A DNA stretch of 64,000 nt. Source: Limnanthes douglasii subsp. nivea (lineage: Eukaryota > Streptophyta > Magnoliopsida > Brassicales > Limnanthaceae). Location: contig JAUPFV010000003.1 in assembly GCA_036936605.1 (NCBI GenBank), positions 100,325,278 through 100,389,277 of the forward strand, written 5' to 3'. The notes under the pieces were generated by a model that had not been told where the DNA came from, ran no database searches, and saw only the letters and a list, made by a program, of their open reading frames with translations. Position 1 is the stretch's first letter. The number at the start of each line of letters is the position of its first letter. The translations under genes and the position numbers were made by a program. Of this stretch, positions 10,969 to 23,300 are shown piece after piece.

Positions 10969-11538
10969 AAATAAAGATGGATGGATTTTAAATCATTCCT
11001 GGAACATTGAGCACCTCCGTTTGTACTTGGAATAGAAACTATGTAAATATTTACTTGTTTAAAAGTTCATGTAAATATTTTGGGGCCTACTCTTTCCTCC
11101 CTGGTAGCTCGGGGAGGTTTTAATGAGGTGTCCAGTCTTTGTTATAAAATATGATGCCTTCTTAAAAGATTCGGAGTGTTTCAGTTAATAGTTTTCGTTG
11201 AAATTTTGTATTGACAGACCGGATTAAATTGGTGGAGTGATGACTACTTAAACATTTTTCATCGGAGAATTTAAACACTCTCACTTTAAAATACTTGTAA
11301 AATAACTAAGGGTTGTTTAAACATTAGCCACCAAAGTTGAAAAACTATGAAACAATACAAGAGTTGTGCAAAATGAAACTACCCATTAAAATGTACGAAA
11401 TGCCTTGGCCATCCAAGGACTTTGAATTGTCAAAACAGAAAGGTTTATCCGGACAAGGCCGGACATGGTTACAAAAAATGCCCTGGCCATCCAAGGACTT
11501 TGGTTCAATCACAGAAAATTAAAAAGATAGTTGATACT
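10969..11538 (+). repeat. Spacer of element B with a 79-bp tandem duplication
   Basis: No coding sequence was recognised between pol and the antisense ORF. TGGCCATCCAAGGACTTTG occurs twice 79 bp apart (near 11404 and 11483), embedded in longer similarity, forming a partial tandem duplication. This is the 3' untranslated zone that is known to be hypervariable and repeat-prone in Tat/Ogre elements. Confidence 0.7.
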
Positions 11539-14293
11539 TTAAGACTGAACTTTCTTAGATGGCTCAGCCTCACTTGGCTTCTTCTTCTTTGGGTCGTCAT
11601 CCGGACTCTCCCCAGTCTTTTCCTCTTCATCGGTGGTGTCATCCCAGCCACTGGAGTAGTTATACTTATCGCCATCAGCCATAGTATGGTGGGGAAGGTC
11701 TTCGTACTCCACGAATCGCCATAAATCTCCCAGTGTCCTCTTCAGAAATTTTTCATGGAAGAGCAGGACCATATCTGACTTGACTTTAGCATACCTTGCC
11801 TCCTGAGAATCTATCACCTCGTTGGTATAAGCATCAATCCTAGCCTGGATTGTTTTCTCCTGCTCCCTTAACAAGTCAGCTTTTTCTTGTTCAGCCTTGG
11901 ACACAATTTTTTCAAGAGAGATCTTGTCATTGGTTAAGGCCTGAATGGTTCTATCTTTGGCCTTCACCTCCTCTTTTGAAGAAAAGAGGTCTCTTTCGAG
12001 ATCGGATTGCTTCAATTGGAGTTCTTTGACAACCCCCTCCAAAGTGGCCAACCTGTTGGCCAAGTCCTCCTGACGTTTCTTCAACTCCTCATTCTATTTC
12101 TTCAATGCCTCAGTATTTTGGTTGGCACTAAGAAGGTCACTAGACAGCTTCTCTTTGTCAGACTTGAGGGTATTGATGATGGCTGACTGATTGCGCACTT
12201 GCTTCTCCAAGGTAACCATTAGCTGGATATTACTTAGTAGGGAGTGGGTGACAGTGTCTCTCTCATTTGAAACAAAAAAAACGACCAACAATTGAAAGTG
12301 ACAATGTTCGAAGAGCTTGGGGGGAGGTAGGGTCCAGCAAAATCATCCTTGGCAAAGTATTCAAAGTAAAGACCAATCCCTTGAAGCCCTGAGATGTCGA
12401 CACCATCAATATTAATGTCCCCTCTGACACCCTCTCCGGTTTGAAAATCACTTGGGATTTCTTCTGCTTGAGTAGGGTCAGTTGGGTCAACTGGAGGTAG
12501 TGGCTCCGGAGCCCGGAGAGAAACCTATCTCCCTTGGAGGTTTTCTTTTTCTTGGCATCCCAGTCTCCACCTTCTACTCCCCGTTTTCTGTCCTTTTTGG
12601 GAGCCTTTTAAGGTTTTGGAGACCCAGCTACTTCCTTGGTGCTTTCGTGTTCCACTACTTGCAGTAGGGCAACATCGATCTGCCCTTGATCTTGTCCCTC
12701 TGGGTTTGTTGGGACAGCTTCCTCCACCTCGGTAGGATTGGCCTCAACCACACCTTGTTTGGCTTTAACATTTTTTCCCTTCATCTTGCTTGGGGCTTTA
12801 GCTCTGCCCTGCAAGACCAATTTCCCATATTTTCCCTCTGTCTTCCGAAGAATCGCTCTCGGAGGGGGCGGAGTGATTAATTCCTCCGAAGACAGGTCCC
12901 TCCGGTCAGTTGTATTCCAAAGATAGGATCCGGTTAAATTGCCTCCAGTAAAGCAATTGTGGAAGCGGTTTCCCCATTTTTCAGCATCCCAAGCATTTAG
13001 CTTGGCACAAGTAGTCTGCCCAACCTATAAGTAATCATTGAAATCCTTGGGCAGCACTACCAAAAAACAAAAGAAGAGGAATTAGATAAAAAAAATTGTT
13101 ATAAGTAAAAGTAGAAGTATGTGGTGAGATTATTACCATCACTTTGCCATCTGCTGGTAAGCATGCTTGGGTTGACACCAGCTTTAATTTTCTTCCCATT
13201 CTCCCAGGCACCATTGATGAACATAAATTGAGTCTTCCAGCTTTTCTCCGACTCGAGTAAGTCATCCACCACCTTGTAATTGTCACTCATGTTAAAGTGA
13301 TAGAAAGGGATGACATGGTTTCTGCAGAGGCTTGCTACAGCAGCAAATTGCTCCATCAAAAGAGGACTTCCGAAGATCCTGGAAGCCATGATACACGCCA
13401 TAAGGGTGAACCAGACATTAGGGCTTAGTTGACTTGGGCAAAGCTTTATCAGATGGAAATATCTGACTATTTCTGGGTCCAAGGGAAACCTAAGTCCCCA
13501 TTTGAATAACTCAGTGTAGAAGACTATCTCATTGAGTTTACAGTCTATAGGCGTCTACGATGGCAGTCTCACTTGTTTGTCCGGAGATATCAGTCTCAAA
13601 AGGGGCTTCTTCGATGTTGTCCTCCATTACATCCTCCATTACCGTGGAGGGATTGTCAGCTGTTTTTCGGAGAGAAGAGCTAGTAGTTGGCTCAGTAGGC
13701 CCTCCAGATTGTCGAGCATCCTTTCCCCCTTGTAGTCTAGAGTCCGGCTGGGGCTCGGATCCGGAGGTCTCTTTTCGAAGGCTTGAACTGGTTGCCTCCG
13801 GACCGGACAGCTTGTCCTTGGGAATTTTAATGGGTACTTCTGACCTTGCAGTTTTACTTTTAGCCCCGGATTTAGATGGCGTGGATTTTTGTTTAGGCTG
13901 CGCCGTAGCAGCCTACCCTTTTACCAAACGACCCATTCGTCTATCTACTAGGTTCTCCCGGGAAATATTAGCATCTGATCCCATAACAATGAATGGGGAA
14001 GGTTTCCTAAGGCTTGTAATTATCTGTTCTGGTTCAATAACAGGCTCTGACTCTTGAACCGATGAGCCTCAAGCGGTTGGAGAAAGAATGGGCTGGAATA
14101 ATCTTCTAGGTATAGAACTCTTGGCAGATGATGAACCCCGATCAGGCTCCGAGCTTGGTGTATCAGGCTTTTCAACAGGAGAAACAGGGAGGCCCGCAGC
14201 AATGCGCTTTTCTCTTTCGACTTTTTGAGCTTTTTCTAACTCTGATAAGTTGAGCCACCCACCTTTTACTAGGGCGTTTCTTGCTGTGAACAT
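11539..14293 (-). pseudogene. Antisense ORF of element B: gypsy-type (PF04195-like) domain plus coiled coil
   Basis: Reads opposite to pol. The N-terminus (14293, MFTARNALVKGGWLNLSELE) is followed by about 230 Ser/Pro/Glu-rich residues with two in-frame stops. At 13530-13137 is a domain (ELFKWGLRFPLDPEIVRYFH, LCPSQLSPNVWFTLMACIM) typical of the 'putative gypsy-type transposon' family (PF04195). An apparent 80-bp intron follows (13136-13057), then a basic region (GRAKAPSKMKGKNVKAKQG, about 12780). The 3' part (12255-11600) is a long Glu/Lys/Leu coiled coil (LKKRQEDLANRLATLEGVVK) with an acidic/Lys-rich tail. Damage: frameshifts near 13550 and 12500, TAG codons near 13919, 13030 and 12094 (likely former CAG). 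Function is unknown. Tat-lineage elements are known to carry such additional antisense ORFs. Confidence 0.78.
13057..13136 (-). other. Candidate intron in the antisense ORF of B
   Basis: On the minus strand the stretch starts GTAATAATCTC, contains CTAAT as a possible branch site, a long pyrimidine tract, and ends TTTTTTGGTAG. Removing these 80 nt joins the PF04195-like exon in frame to the next open segment (VLPKDFNDYL). Without splicing the frame meets a stop soon after (13099). Confidence 0.72.
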
Positions 14294-14389
14294 AAACTCA
14301 CAACAAAAGAAGGGTTTTTTTAGAGGTAAAAGCTTTGAAGATTAATAGAGTAGAGATAATGAAGATGATAAAACAGTAAAAAGTGGAGT

Positions 14390-14397
14390 AATTTATA
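14390..14397 (-). promoter_or_regulatory. Candidate TATA box of the antisense ORF
   Basis: TATAAATT on the minus strand, about 97 bp upstream of the antisense ATG at 14293. Spacing is right for a plant core promoter followed by a short leader. A similar TATAAATT lies upstream of the equivalent ORF of element D. Confidence 0.4.
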
Positions 14398-14713
14398 CTA
14401 AAGGGACAAATGATGCTTTGATACCTAGGAGAATACGAAAAGATAGGTATAATGATTAAAGACGGCACTGATGTCACCAACATTAATTAAGAGGTTACTT
14501 TTTGAAACAAGTGGAAGCGCTTTGCTAGGAGGAAAAAGGTCGGTGAGGCGAATCAGAGAAGGACACGTGTCCCACTATCTCTGGCAAAACCGCTCAACTT
14601 CTAAGGGTTTCAGTCGGTCCGGATAAAGTCGTTACACATTTCGAAATGTTCGGACGAAGTTATGATTACACTTGAACTATTTTTTAGGTTTTGTCAAAGG
14701 CCTTCGAACATAA

Positions 14714-14730
14714 TCTAAAAAAGGGGCTAC
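14714..14730 (+). other. Polypurine tract of element B
   Basis: CTAAAAAAGGGGCTAC directly precedes the 3' LTR start. A purine run next to the LTR is the expected plus-strand primer. Confidence 0.6.
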
Positions 14731-15106
14731 TGATGATTCCGGATTTTCTTACCACTCACTGAGGGAACTGGACAGGGGTAATTCGGACAAAAGCCACCCA
14801 TTGAACCATCTGAACATGACTAAATGTATTAAAACTTAAATCACTTCATGACTAAGCTAATTACCTACTTGCTTAAAGATTAATGGGTCATTGAACTCGA
14901 CCCGAATTCATAAGTTGACCCGAAAGCCCATGTGGCCCACAATTAAGGGTATAAATACCCAACTACTTTCATTAATGAGGATGATAAACATTTAATACAA
15001 CCGGGCAGCTCAAGTCTCTCACTACAATCTATCCAAACATTAAATACCCTTGAAACACCACAAACCTCTAGACAAAATTACCCTCAGCCAAAAATAAACC
15101 ACACCA
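14731..15106 (+). repeat. 3' LTR of element B, complete
   Basis: 376 bp, TGATGATTCCGG...CCACACCA. TATA box TATAAATA about 220 bp in. It matches the solo LTR at 43827-44201 (375 bp) throughout and the truncated 5' LTR over its last 234 bp. Confidence 0.9.
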
Positions 15107-18049
15107 ATATCTAAACTATATTCGTTCTATACAAACGATCGTACACTTTTGGATCTCACATCATTCTTGGAACTAATACACCCTTATACATGTTTAGCAA
15201 TAAAATTCGATTTGAAATGTTTTTTTTTACTTTATTTTGCTAAAAAAGTCTAATGAGTATATTTTCTAACATATTTCTTAATGATCATAAAGCCGGTGAA
15301 GGCATCAATTGATGCATAAAGTCTCTATGGACATCTCTTTAAGACTTTATTATGAGAATATCAAGTTATTTTTATATGGTATTATACAAATACTTAAAGA
15401 AAAAACCATCTGATAGATCATAACGACATAAAACCAATCTTAAAGATGCAATCCATTTTTCTAAAACTCATATGACACCTGCCATTTCATAACCAACAAA
15501 TAGTAGAAATGATTTTTCTTATGACCATCAAAACTGATACCCGGATCACTTTCCACACTAACCAATTGTTCATTTGAAGCTCAAAAAAAGATTGAACAAT
15601 CTTTTTATGTGTTTCTCGACCAGTCACGACCACAACTGTATCTATATTACAAGTCGGACAACCTTCCAGATCAATAATGGATATCATACATGCAAATGCA
15701 TAAAAACTACTTAAAAATAATTATTATACTCACTGCATACATAGAGTAACTGTAAATTTTCTGTAACCAACTCATCCCACTTTGATAAAAGAAAATTAAT
15801 ATGCATTCAAACTCTTCAAAATGACTAATACGTAAGATTGTAGTTATATCGTTTAGTTTGAAACCACAAGACATGTATGTACATTGAGTACATCTAGTTA
15901 AGATTTCCAGACATTAAGTTGTTCACGATTCACGTTTATAATAACATGATGATTTGGGTTTCATATATTTAAAATGATTCATGATTTGTGTTAACAAGCA
16001 TTGATAGACAATAAACTATATGCGATTTGCGTTAGTTTTAATAGGCACATTCGGGACTTGTATTTCATATATACATTCGTTATTCACATTTCATATATAC
16101 GTATTTCATATATGCATTCGTGATTCACACTAGTTTTTATTAATACATACATGATTCAATGTTGCAATTATAATATATTTCGTGCTTCATAGTTATATAA
16201 AACTTTTTGAATCCCACTTATGCTTACCTCTTATTCACGATTCACGTTTTCATTTACACGAGTTGACGATTCACATTTTAGGTCATATGTCGTGCATCAA
16301 CTGTTTGTTTTTTGCGAAACCAAATTCTGACTATAAAAAAAACTTCAAAATGAACATTTCACAACCTAAACAATACTTAGAGTTAGTGGAAATAAACAAG
16401 ACAACACCTGCAACCACTTCGTTCACCAAACAAATCAGTTCGTACCTACAAGGGTTCAAAAATCACAAAACTTAAACAAAAAAAACTAAACAATTTAAAT
16501 GAATCCAAAAAAATTGAAGAATTCAAATTAGAAACTTAATTTGATTTATTATATCGTATATAATAATCGCGAACTTATTTGTTCAAACAAATGAAAAAAA
16601 AACTTAAGTAAAAAAACAAAAACAAAAATCGAAAAAACTTACCTAATAAATTTTAAAATATAATTGTAATATGATTTCAGAATTTGGTGAGATGATCGAA
16701 TATTTTTGTATTTACCTTCGGTTCAAGGTTTCGCAACGACAATTTCACTGTCTTAGAATATTTGTTCGAGATTTGATCTCAAAAAAAATGTTACAAAAGC
16801 ACTATAATCTACAAATAAGCTTTATTTAAAAAAAGTATTTAAAATATTTTAAAAAATAAATATTAGGGGATAATTCGTTAAAATGAATTGTAACTATATT
16901 ATTCCGACTTTTAAATAGTAAAAAGAGATAAATCTTGATTTTGGATAATATATATATATATATATAGTATTGACTTTTTTATTATTTCAAAATTTTACTA
17001 AAACTACTCAAACATTTGAATATGATTACAGAAATAAATGTAAATTATATTACTATTAAAATATAGGGTTATATAGAATTAGATAAATTAAAATAGAACG
17101 ATATGAAAATGTGGATCGTGGTCGACACCAATCCAACGAATACCAAGTTATTGAATAAGAGAAAGGACCGAAAATGACGGGGCTTTACCTCCGGGAAAAG
17201 AATCAAACAGCAACACCGACTTGTCATCCCCAGTTATCAGTTTGTGTGTGGCTAGGTTAACTTAACTATTTTAATATTCATGTACATGCATGTACGCACT
17301 TTCTTTCTTTCAGTTTCAGGTCCCCCCGAAAATAAATTACTTTTGTGATATATATATATATATCCTCTTTAGCAGATAAAAGCATTAAATGTTTTATCAA
17401 TTTTGTTTTATTACAAAGTTAATAAATAAATATAAATAAAGAGACGAAAGAAATCGGATTTGTTAAGGTATAATTATCCCTCAATTTTTTATGGTGGAAA
17501 ATAAAATCATAAATATACTTTATTTTTTCAAATTCAATCGGTCTTTATCCTTTCGATTTGGTTAGATTTTTCATTTGAAGAGGGGAGACGATTCTTTTGA
17601 GAATTTTATAGGTTTTTAGTTGAAGACAGGTGAGTATTTAATTTTGATGAATTTGGTTGATCATCAAACGATTTTTTTAGTAATGTTTAATACTCATATT
17701 CACTTTGGTTCAATTGAATCCTTATCAAATAACTTTTGTTGATTTCCATATATTCATACGTATATGATTTTGCCTATCGACCAGAAGCTGGAAAATTTCA
17801 GAAGTCTACAAACTAGAAAAAGTCAGATATTTAAACTTATTTGAGAAACATTAGTCTAAAAAAAAGTGATATAAGTAATTTGAAAGTTAAGATTTATATG
17901 AAGGTAAAAGACTAAGAAAAAATTCCAGAGGGAGATAAATGATTCATAACCGATGTAGATCAGCAAGGATATGAAGCAAAGAGCAATCAGATAACCATGA
18001 GAACCCTTAAATGCATTTTTAAATATAAAAATAGCTAAACTCCATGCAG
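15107..18049. other. AT-rich intergenic DNA, no gene seen
   Basis: Open frames at 15487-15687 (-) and 16182-16475 (+) show no recognisable family. Around 15930-16280 the words GATTCACGATT and TTTCATATATAC recur in a loose repeat. TA microsatellites occur at about 16950-16966 and 17348-17364. Confidence 0.5.
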
Positions 18050-18109
18050 TAATATTGAAGTACTAGGAACTACTAAAACTCCTCTGCTCTTAGATAACCG
18101 ACTTCAAGG

Positions 18110-21100
18110 CTTTCTAGTAAAGTTATAGCTCCCAGTGGAGTAGGGGATTGATTTAGATTGTAGTCTAAAGGTTTTCTAAATTTAAGACACTACTTAGCAA
18201 TTGAATCAGCAACATTGTTTTGCTCTTTATATATGTGGAAAATTGTCATGTTAGATGAAATACATTTCCTGCAACAATTTAAGAGTTGAAACAAATACGA
18301 GGATCCAATACTGAGTCTCAATGTCTAAGAGCCTTTTTATTTTTCTTTACAAAGCATGAGACCATCTAGCAATGCCCTACATTCATGAATTAAAGGTGTT
18401 TGTTTTTAGTAAATTCTTTCGTAGGCAGCTACTAAGTCGCCTCTCTTATCCCTAATCAAGCCACCACCACTTGCTTCTCATGGGATATTACAAGAGCCAT
18501 ATGTGTTGAGTTATCCGTTTCCTAAATTATGATTCCATTTCAGATAGAGACTAGATCTTGGCTTGTTTAAATGTTGAAAAAAGTCATATTTAGAAATTGT
18601 AATTGTGTCACAAGTCCAACGAGTTATTTTAAGTAATTTAGAATGATCTAGACTTGTGAGGATGAACTTGATATGATCCAAACTGTGTTAACATTTATTT
18701 TTCCTCTTCATGTTTGCTCTTGTTCTTTGAATGCCAAATTACCCAACAAATGATTGTTGGGAGTATTGTTCTTATATGGATATGTTTTCTTGTAGACCAC
18801 AACTAGCTCTTTATAATATGTGGAAGAGTCGTGTGCTTACTAATTAGTATCCCAAATAGACCTGCTGTATTTAGACGTCATTGAGAAATTCCTTTGTTGT
18901 AGAATTGAGTCTACAGGAATCCAATTATTTAGGATCCTCCCTAGGAGGAAGGAACACTTTCTGGGTCTTGAAGAGTTCCATATTCTTTTAAATAGATTGA
19001 ACTTATTCTTCTTTTATCTAATAGAACTCCAAGTTTCCCTTGTGTTGAAATTTCCAGACTCGGAAAAAGACCATTTAATAGAGTCATCCTTCCGGTATCA
19101 GAAGAAAATACTTTATGCTACAATTTCTCAATGTTCCAATGTCCATTAATATAATATTTATTGATTTTATTTTCATTGTACGAGGACTTAACTTCTTCAC
19201 TTAAGAATAATATGAAAGGTCGAGGATTACACTATTTCTCAATCCAAACATCGATGTAATCTTTACCTATGTTCCAATAGATATATCATTCAACTAATTC
19301 TCTAATACTCATAAGATTTTTTCAAGTTGTAGAACCTATATTAGTTGCTTCAACAAATATATGATGTAGGTTAAGACAATAAATAGATATCATGTATTTA
19401 GACCAAAGAGTTCTTTTGCTCTCTGAATTTGAACCACATGTTTGCAGAGAATAAGAGGTTTGAAGATCATATAATCTTATAATGTTTAAACCACCCTCTT
19501 CATAAGGCTTACAAAAGTGCAACCACGTTGACCAATTAATAACTAGTTTAGTTCTTATTGAACTCCAAATGAATCTATTACACGTTTCTTCAATTCTGTG
19601 GATGACTTCTTTTGGGAGGAGACAATTTGAATATGGTATGTAAGTATGGTTAGTAATACTGATTGCATCAGGGTAAGCTTGCCACCATAGGATAGAAGTT
19701 TGTTATCCCACTCAAAGATCTTGTTTTTTATTTTAGTAATCAATCCATCAAAGCTATAAATTTTGCTATATGTATGAAGTGAAATACCAAGATAATTTAA
19801 TGGGAGAAGGCCATGTGTAAAACCGGTAAGGTTTTTTTGCAACTTAATTTGAGAAGAAGGTAACCTTGTAGAAGTAAGTATATTGGTTTTGTATTTGTTT
19901 ATAATCAGATCAGACCTTTTGTGATAGTGATTCAAGAACTTGCTGAAGAGCTTAATATTTGGAGAGGATCTATTGGTAAAGATGATGAAACCATCTGCAA
20001 AATCCAGGCGAAATATGTACAAAAAACCGCTTGATTTATATCTCAGGGCCTACTTTTTTCAGATAGGTTCCTTAGACCTCTAATTAGGTATTCCTCCACA
20101 ATAATGAAAATACTAAGGGATAAAGGACCCCATCGTCTCACACCATTTGTAGACATAATAAACCATGAAGCTCAATGTTAACTATTGTTGGGAATATAGG
20201 GGCTCAGACTTCATATTTTGCCTCCGTATATAAGTAAGAACAACACGATCTCAATACTAGTATGATATTGTACGCTTTGGCACCCGAAGGCCCGCACGGA
20301 TTTGCTTTTGGTTCACTTCCAAAAGGCCTCATACTAGTTGAGATTATGTACCACTGATCCTTCCCATGTCTAACCAGTGTGAGATGAGGGACTTTCATCG
20401 CCACCCTAACAAATCCTCCTCTCGAACAAAGTACCACTTTAGCCTCCTCTCAATTGACTTAAAACCTAAAGGATTTTATGCTCTTCAAATTTAAATCTAA
20501 GAACCTATTGGAGAAACCAAAGGAATCCAAGATTCTGATTATGAAATGAAAGGAGAGCCTAACAAAGGCTTTTACCGTGTCAATCTTCACCATACTATTT
20601 TCCTCTCACTTTCCTATTTAAGTTTTGAGATAATTCATAAGAAACGAGAATATTGTCATGAATATTTCTACCTTTGAAAAACCTCTCTTGCTCCTCAGAA
20701 ATAATCTTAAGGAGAAGGATTGATAAGCTGTTATTTAATATCTTGGATATAATCCTGTTGAGTATTTTGTAAAATATCATTTGCCTGAATTCGTTCCAAG
20801 ATTGAGAAGCCTCAACTTTATGAATAAGGAAAATAATAGTAGCATGAATACCATTAGGAATATGATTACCCATGAAAACATCAATTTTAGCCTTACAAAG
20901 ATAGACGAATAATGTTGGTAAAACTTGGCATTATAACCGTTCACACTTGCAGGACTGGTTGAGCTTATGGACTTAATGGTATCTTAAATCTCCTCCAGTG
21001 AAGCTAAAACCATAAGATTATTGTTATTTTATTATGTAATTCGTCTTTGTATATAGTTGTATAGATCCTCTAATTCCGATTGAATAGGCTGACCAGTTAG

Positions 21101-22110
21101 TACAACTTTAAAGTGTTCTTCGGCAGATTTCCCTGTTTCAGCATTCAGATTACCACCACTCTTTATTCCATGTATTTTATGTTTCCTCCTCATTTTCTTA
21201 CCATAGTTATGAAAGCTAGAGAAATTAATGTCTCAATTCTCGATCCAATTAAAATTACTTTTCTGCTCGCAATAAGCTTCCTCTCTGGCCAACAACTGTA
21301 CTCTTAGAATCTTGGAGAAAGTTTTCCTTAAATTTAACATCTTCTTTAGCATGAATTATAACTTCAAATACATTACCAAAAACCTCCAAATTCTAGATTT
21401 ATAGAGCATGTTTCAATATTCTCAAATTATTCCAAAAGACTTGAATTGAGGACCAACCAAAACCTCTTTACAACTTGTTCCACCATAGATAGAAACTCAT
21501 TATGTAAGTTCCACATGTTTTAATATTTAAATGAGGATCTGATTTTGTTTCAGTGATAGTTTATAGAAAAAATGGGGTATGGTTAAAATATGTTCTAGAT
21601 AAAAGTTTCACTTTTGTGTTGTGGAAATAATCCAACTAAGAAGAATTATATAGTAATCTATCTAGGCACTTTCATTTCTTGTTGTTGGTTCAGGTGAACT
21701 TAAAACCAGAGAAACCCGTGTCTTCTAAGTGACAAACTAGAAGAGCATTGCTAAAGTCATCAATACTTCTTAGATAAAGTATTGAACAAGATAATTGCTC
21801 ATGAGCATTAAATATTGCATTGAAGTCTTCCAATATAATCCATTAGCATTTACATTCAGCCCTCTAAGAGTTTTCTAAAGAGCAACCCTTTAAACTCTAA
21901 AATATTTAGCGTATACAAAAGTGACCAAAAACTATTTATCCAAAGCAAGTGCCTTATTTTTTAGTGAATGAGTTTCTCTTAATTATCAATTACATCACTG
22001 AAAAATATCCATTCCAAAACACCAAGATTTCACCGCTAATATTAGTAGTACTCACTTTAAAACGAATGTTTCTTTCTAAATTGCCTAATTACTCCAAAGG
22101 AGCCATAAGC
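18110..22110 (-). pseudogene. ORF2 of LINE-2: endonuclease, RT, RNase H remnants
   Basis: Endonuclease pieces at 21.4-22.1 kb include FTGFSGFKFT-like text followed by CLDRLLYNSSWLDYF, the usual 'RLDRVL.N..W' block. RT pieces: SWNEFRQMIFYKILNRIISK and IISEEQERFFKGRNIHDNI at 20595-20873 ('ISEEQ.GF..GR.I.DNI' block). The expected YADD-like box is FADGFIIFTN at about 20000, with the second Asp changed to Gly. LSYGGKLTLMQSVL lies at about 19690 and CKPYEEGGLNIIRLYDL near 19480. RNase H traces lie at 18.1-18.45 kb. Numerous stops and frameshifts make it clearly dead. A repeat of about 280 bp is inserted at 20185-20468. Confidence 0.75.
20185..20468. repeat. Dispersed repeat inserted in LINE-2 RT
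   Basis: GC-richer than its surroundings, beginning near TGTTGGGAATATAGGGGC. It contains GTGTGAGATGAGGGACTTTC and a TCCTCCTCTCGAACAAAG block. I recall very similar text (a 'TCCTCCCCTCGAACAAAG' motif with 'CTTTGGGCCCAAGCCCGCACGG') in many dicot genomes as a dispersed LTR- or TRIM-like repeat, but I cannot name the family. LINE-2 RT homology stops at one edge and resumes at the other. No clear target duplication was seen. Confidence 0.5.
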
Positions 22111-22749
22111 TCTTAAATAGCCAATAAATTTACATATTCCATCCTTTTAATACACTTGAAACTTCTTATTGTTTCCTTATTGCCTAAAACCATCATATTA
22201 AAATTGTATAATAGTGATAGTCATATATATGAACCAAATAAAGTCCAGGTATTCCATTTAGAATGAAGTGCTTTGGTTAAAATAGGACCTTTAAGATTTC
22301 TAACTTCGTTTTTTTCATTCTTCTACTTAAGAACTTCTTGAATTCTTTGCATAAACCTAACTTATTCAAAAGATGGGATACCAGAAGAGTACTCAAGGTT
22401 CTTTAATTATGAGATCCTGACTCTATTGCTGAATATTCAAGGTCTTTATGATATGAGAGCACATAGTTTGTTTATATTGTCTGCAAGGCTTCTATGATTT
22501 CAGTTCCACTAATCTCCAAAATTTCCTTAGTTAAATTTTTTTAGTTAAAAGGAGAAATCATAATCTTGTTTTCTCCAAAGTATGATTAGCTAAATATGTA
22601 ACCTTAAAATCATTATAGTCATTTGTTGAAGTGAAAGTATTTTTCTATTTCAAATCATCTTTTTGGCATTTGGAGTGTTGTGTCATTTACATTTTTTTTC
22701 TATGCTTACTTATTTCATGATAATGGATTTCACTTTGGGGATCCAAGTC

Positions 22750-23300
22750 ACATTTTGGTTGGATTATTTACTAGCAGAAAGAGGTTGTTAGTGATTGCTC
22801 TTAGTTTTTTACCTCCACTTTAGGAGTTAGATGTTTTTTGCAGACTAATTTTTTATGGCCTAGGTGGAGACACTCAGAGAAGTATAAATTCAAAGCACCA
22901 TATAGTATGTCCTTTCAAAACCCGTGATTCTTACCAAAAACTATCCAGACTTTGGTGGTAAAATCTTTTGAGACGTCAAGCTCAAGCCAAACTTTACAAC
23001 AGTTAAGTTTGGCATGATTCTTCGCAGGTACCCGGACAGTAAGAGGCCCACCTATTAATTTAGAAATTGATCTAATAATATCTTCATTGAACATAACTCC
23101 GGTAAATTTGGTAGAGTGATCCAAACAGGGGTTATTAGACATCATCTATTAGGTCGAAAAGGCTGTCATTTCAATAATCTCACTATTTTTTCTCAGTGGA
23201 CCAAACGTTCATTTTCCATAACTTTTTTAGATCCTCAGGAAGATCGAATTCATCAAGAATATATCTTGCATCCATTAAGAGAGGTTGTATTCTCCTAATA
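22750..23300 (-). pseudogene. ORF1 of LINE-2 (DUF4283-like, zinc knuckle)
   Basis: The open stretch 23145-22915 reads IIRSISKLIGGPLTVRVPAK then CCKVWLELDVSKDFTTKVWI, matching the end of the DUF4283-type RNA-binding domain of plant L1 ORF1 proteins. Across a frameshift follows YFSECLHLGHKKLVC, a zinc knuckle whose first Cys is replaced by Ser or Phe. The N-terminal half is too degraded to define a start. Confidence 0.62.

Larger units (their letters stand above)
5082..15106 (+). mobile_element. Ty3/Gypsy Tat-lineage retrotransposon B with antisense ORF
   Basis: A 10-kb element: truncated 5' LTR, PBS, gag-protease ORF, broken pol in the order RT, RNase H, second RNase H, integrase, a spacer with a short tandem duplication, a long antisense ORF, polypurine tract and full 376-bp 3' LTR. 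The second RNase H and the antisense ORF between pol and the 3' LTR are hallmarks of the Tat lineage (Retand-like). By-eye comparison of the shared 234 bp of the two LTRs gives about 10 differences (about 4%), so the insertion is moderately old. The 5' target-site flank is lost, so no target duplication can be checked. Pol contains many stops, so the copy is dead. Confidence 0.9.

Noticed and set aside
11539..14293. Antisense ORF as an unrelated host gene captured downstream of pol
   Set aside because: The same class of ORF occurs at the same place and orientation in element D, and such ORFs are known in the Tat lineage, so it belongs to the element.
20204..20437. 77-codon minus-strand ORF
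   Set aside because: It lies entirely inside the dispersed repeat inserted in LINE-2 and has no protein family.
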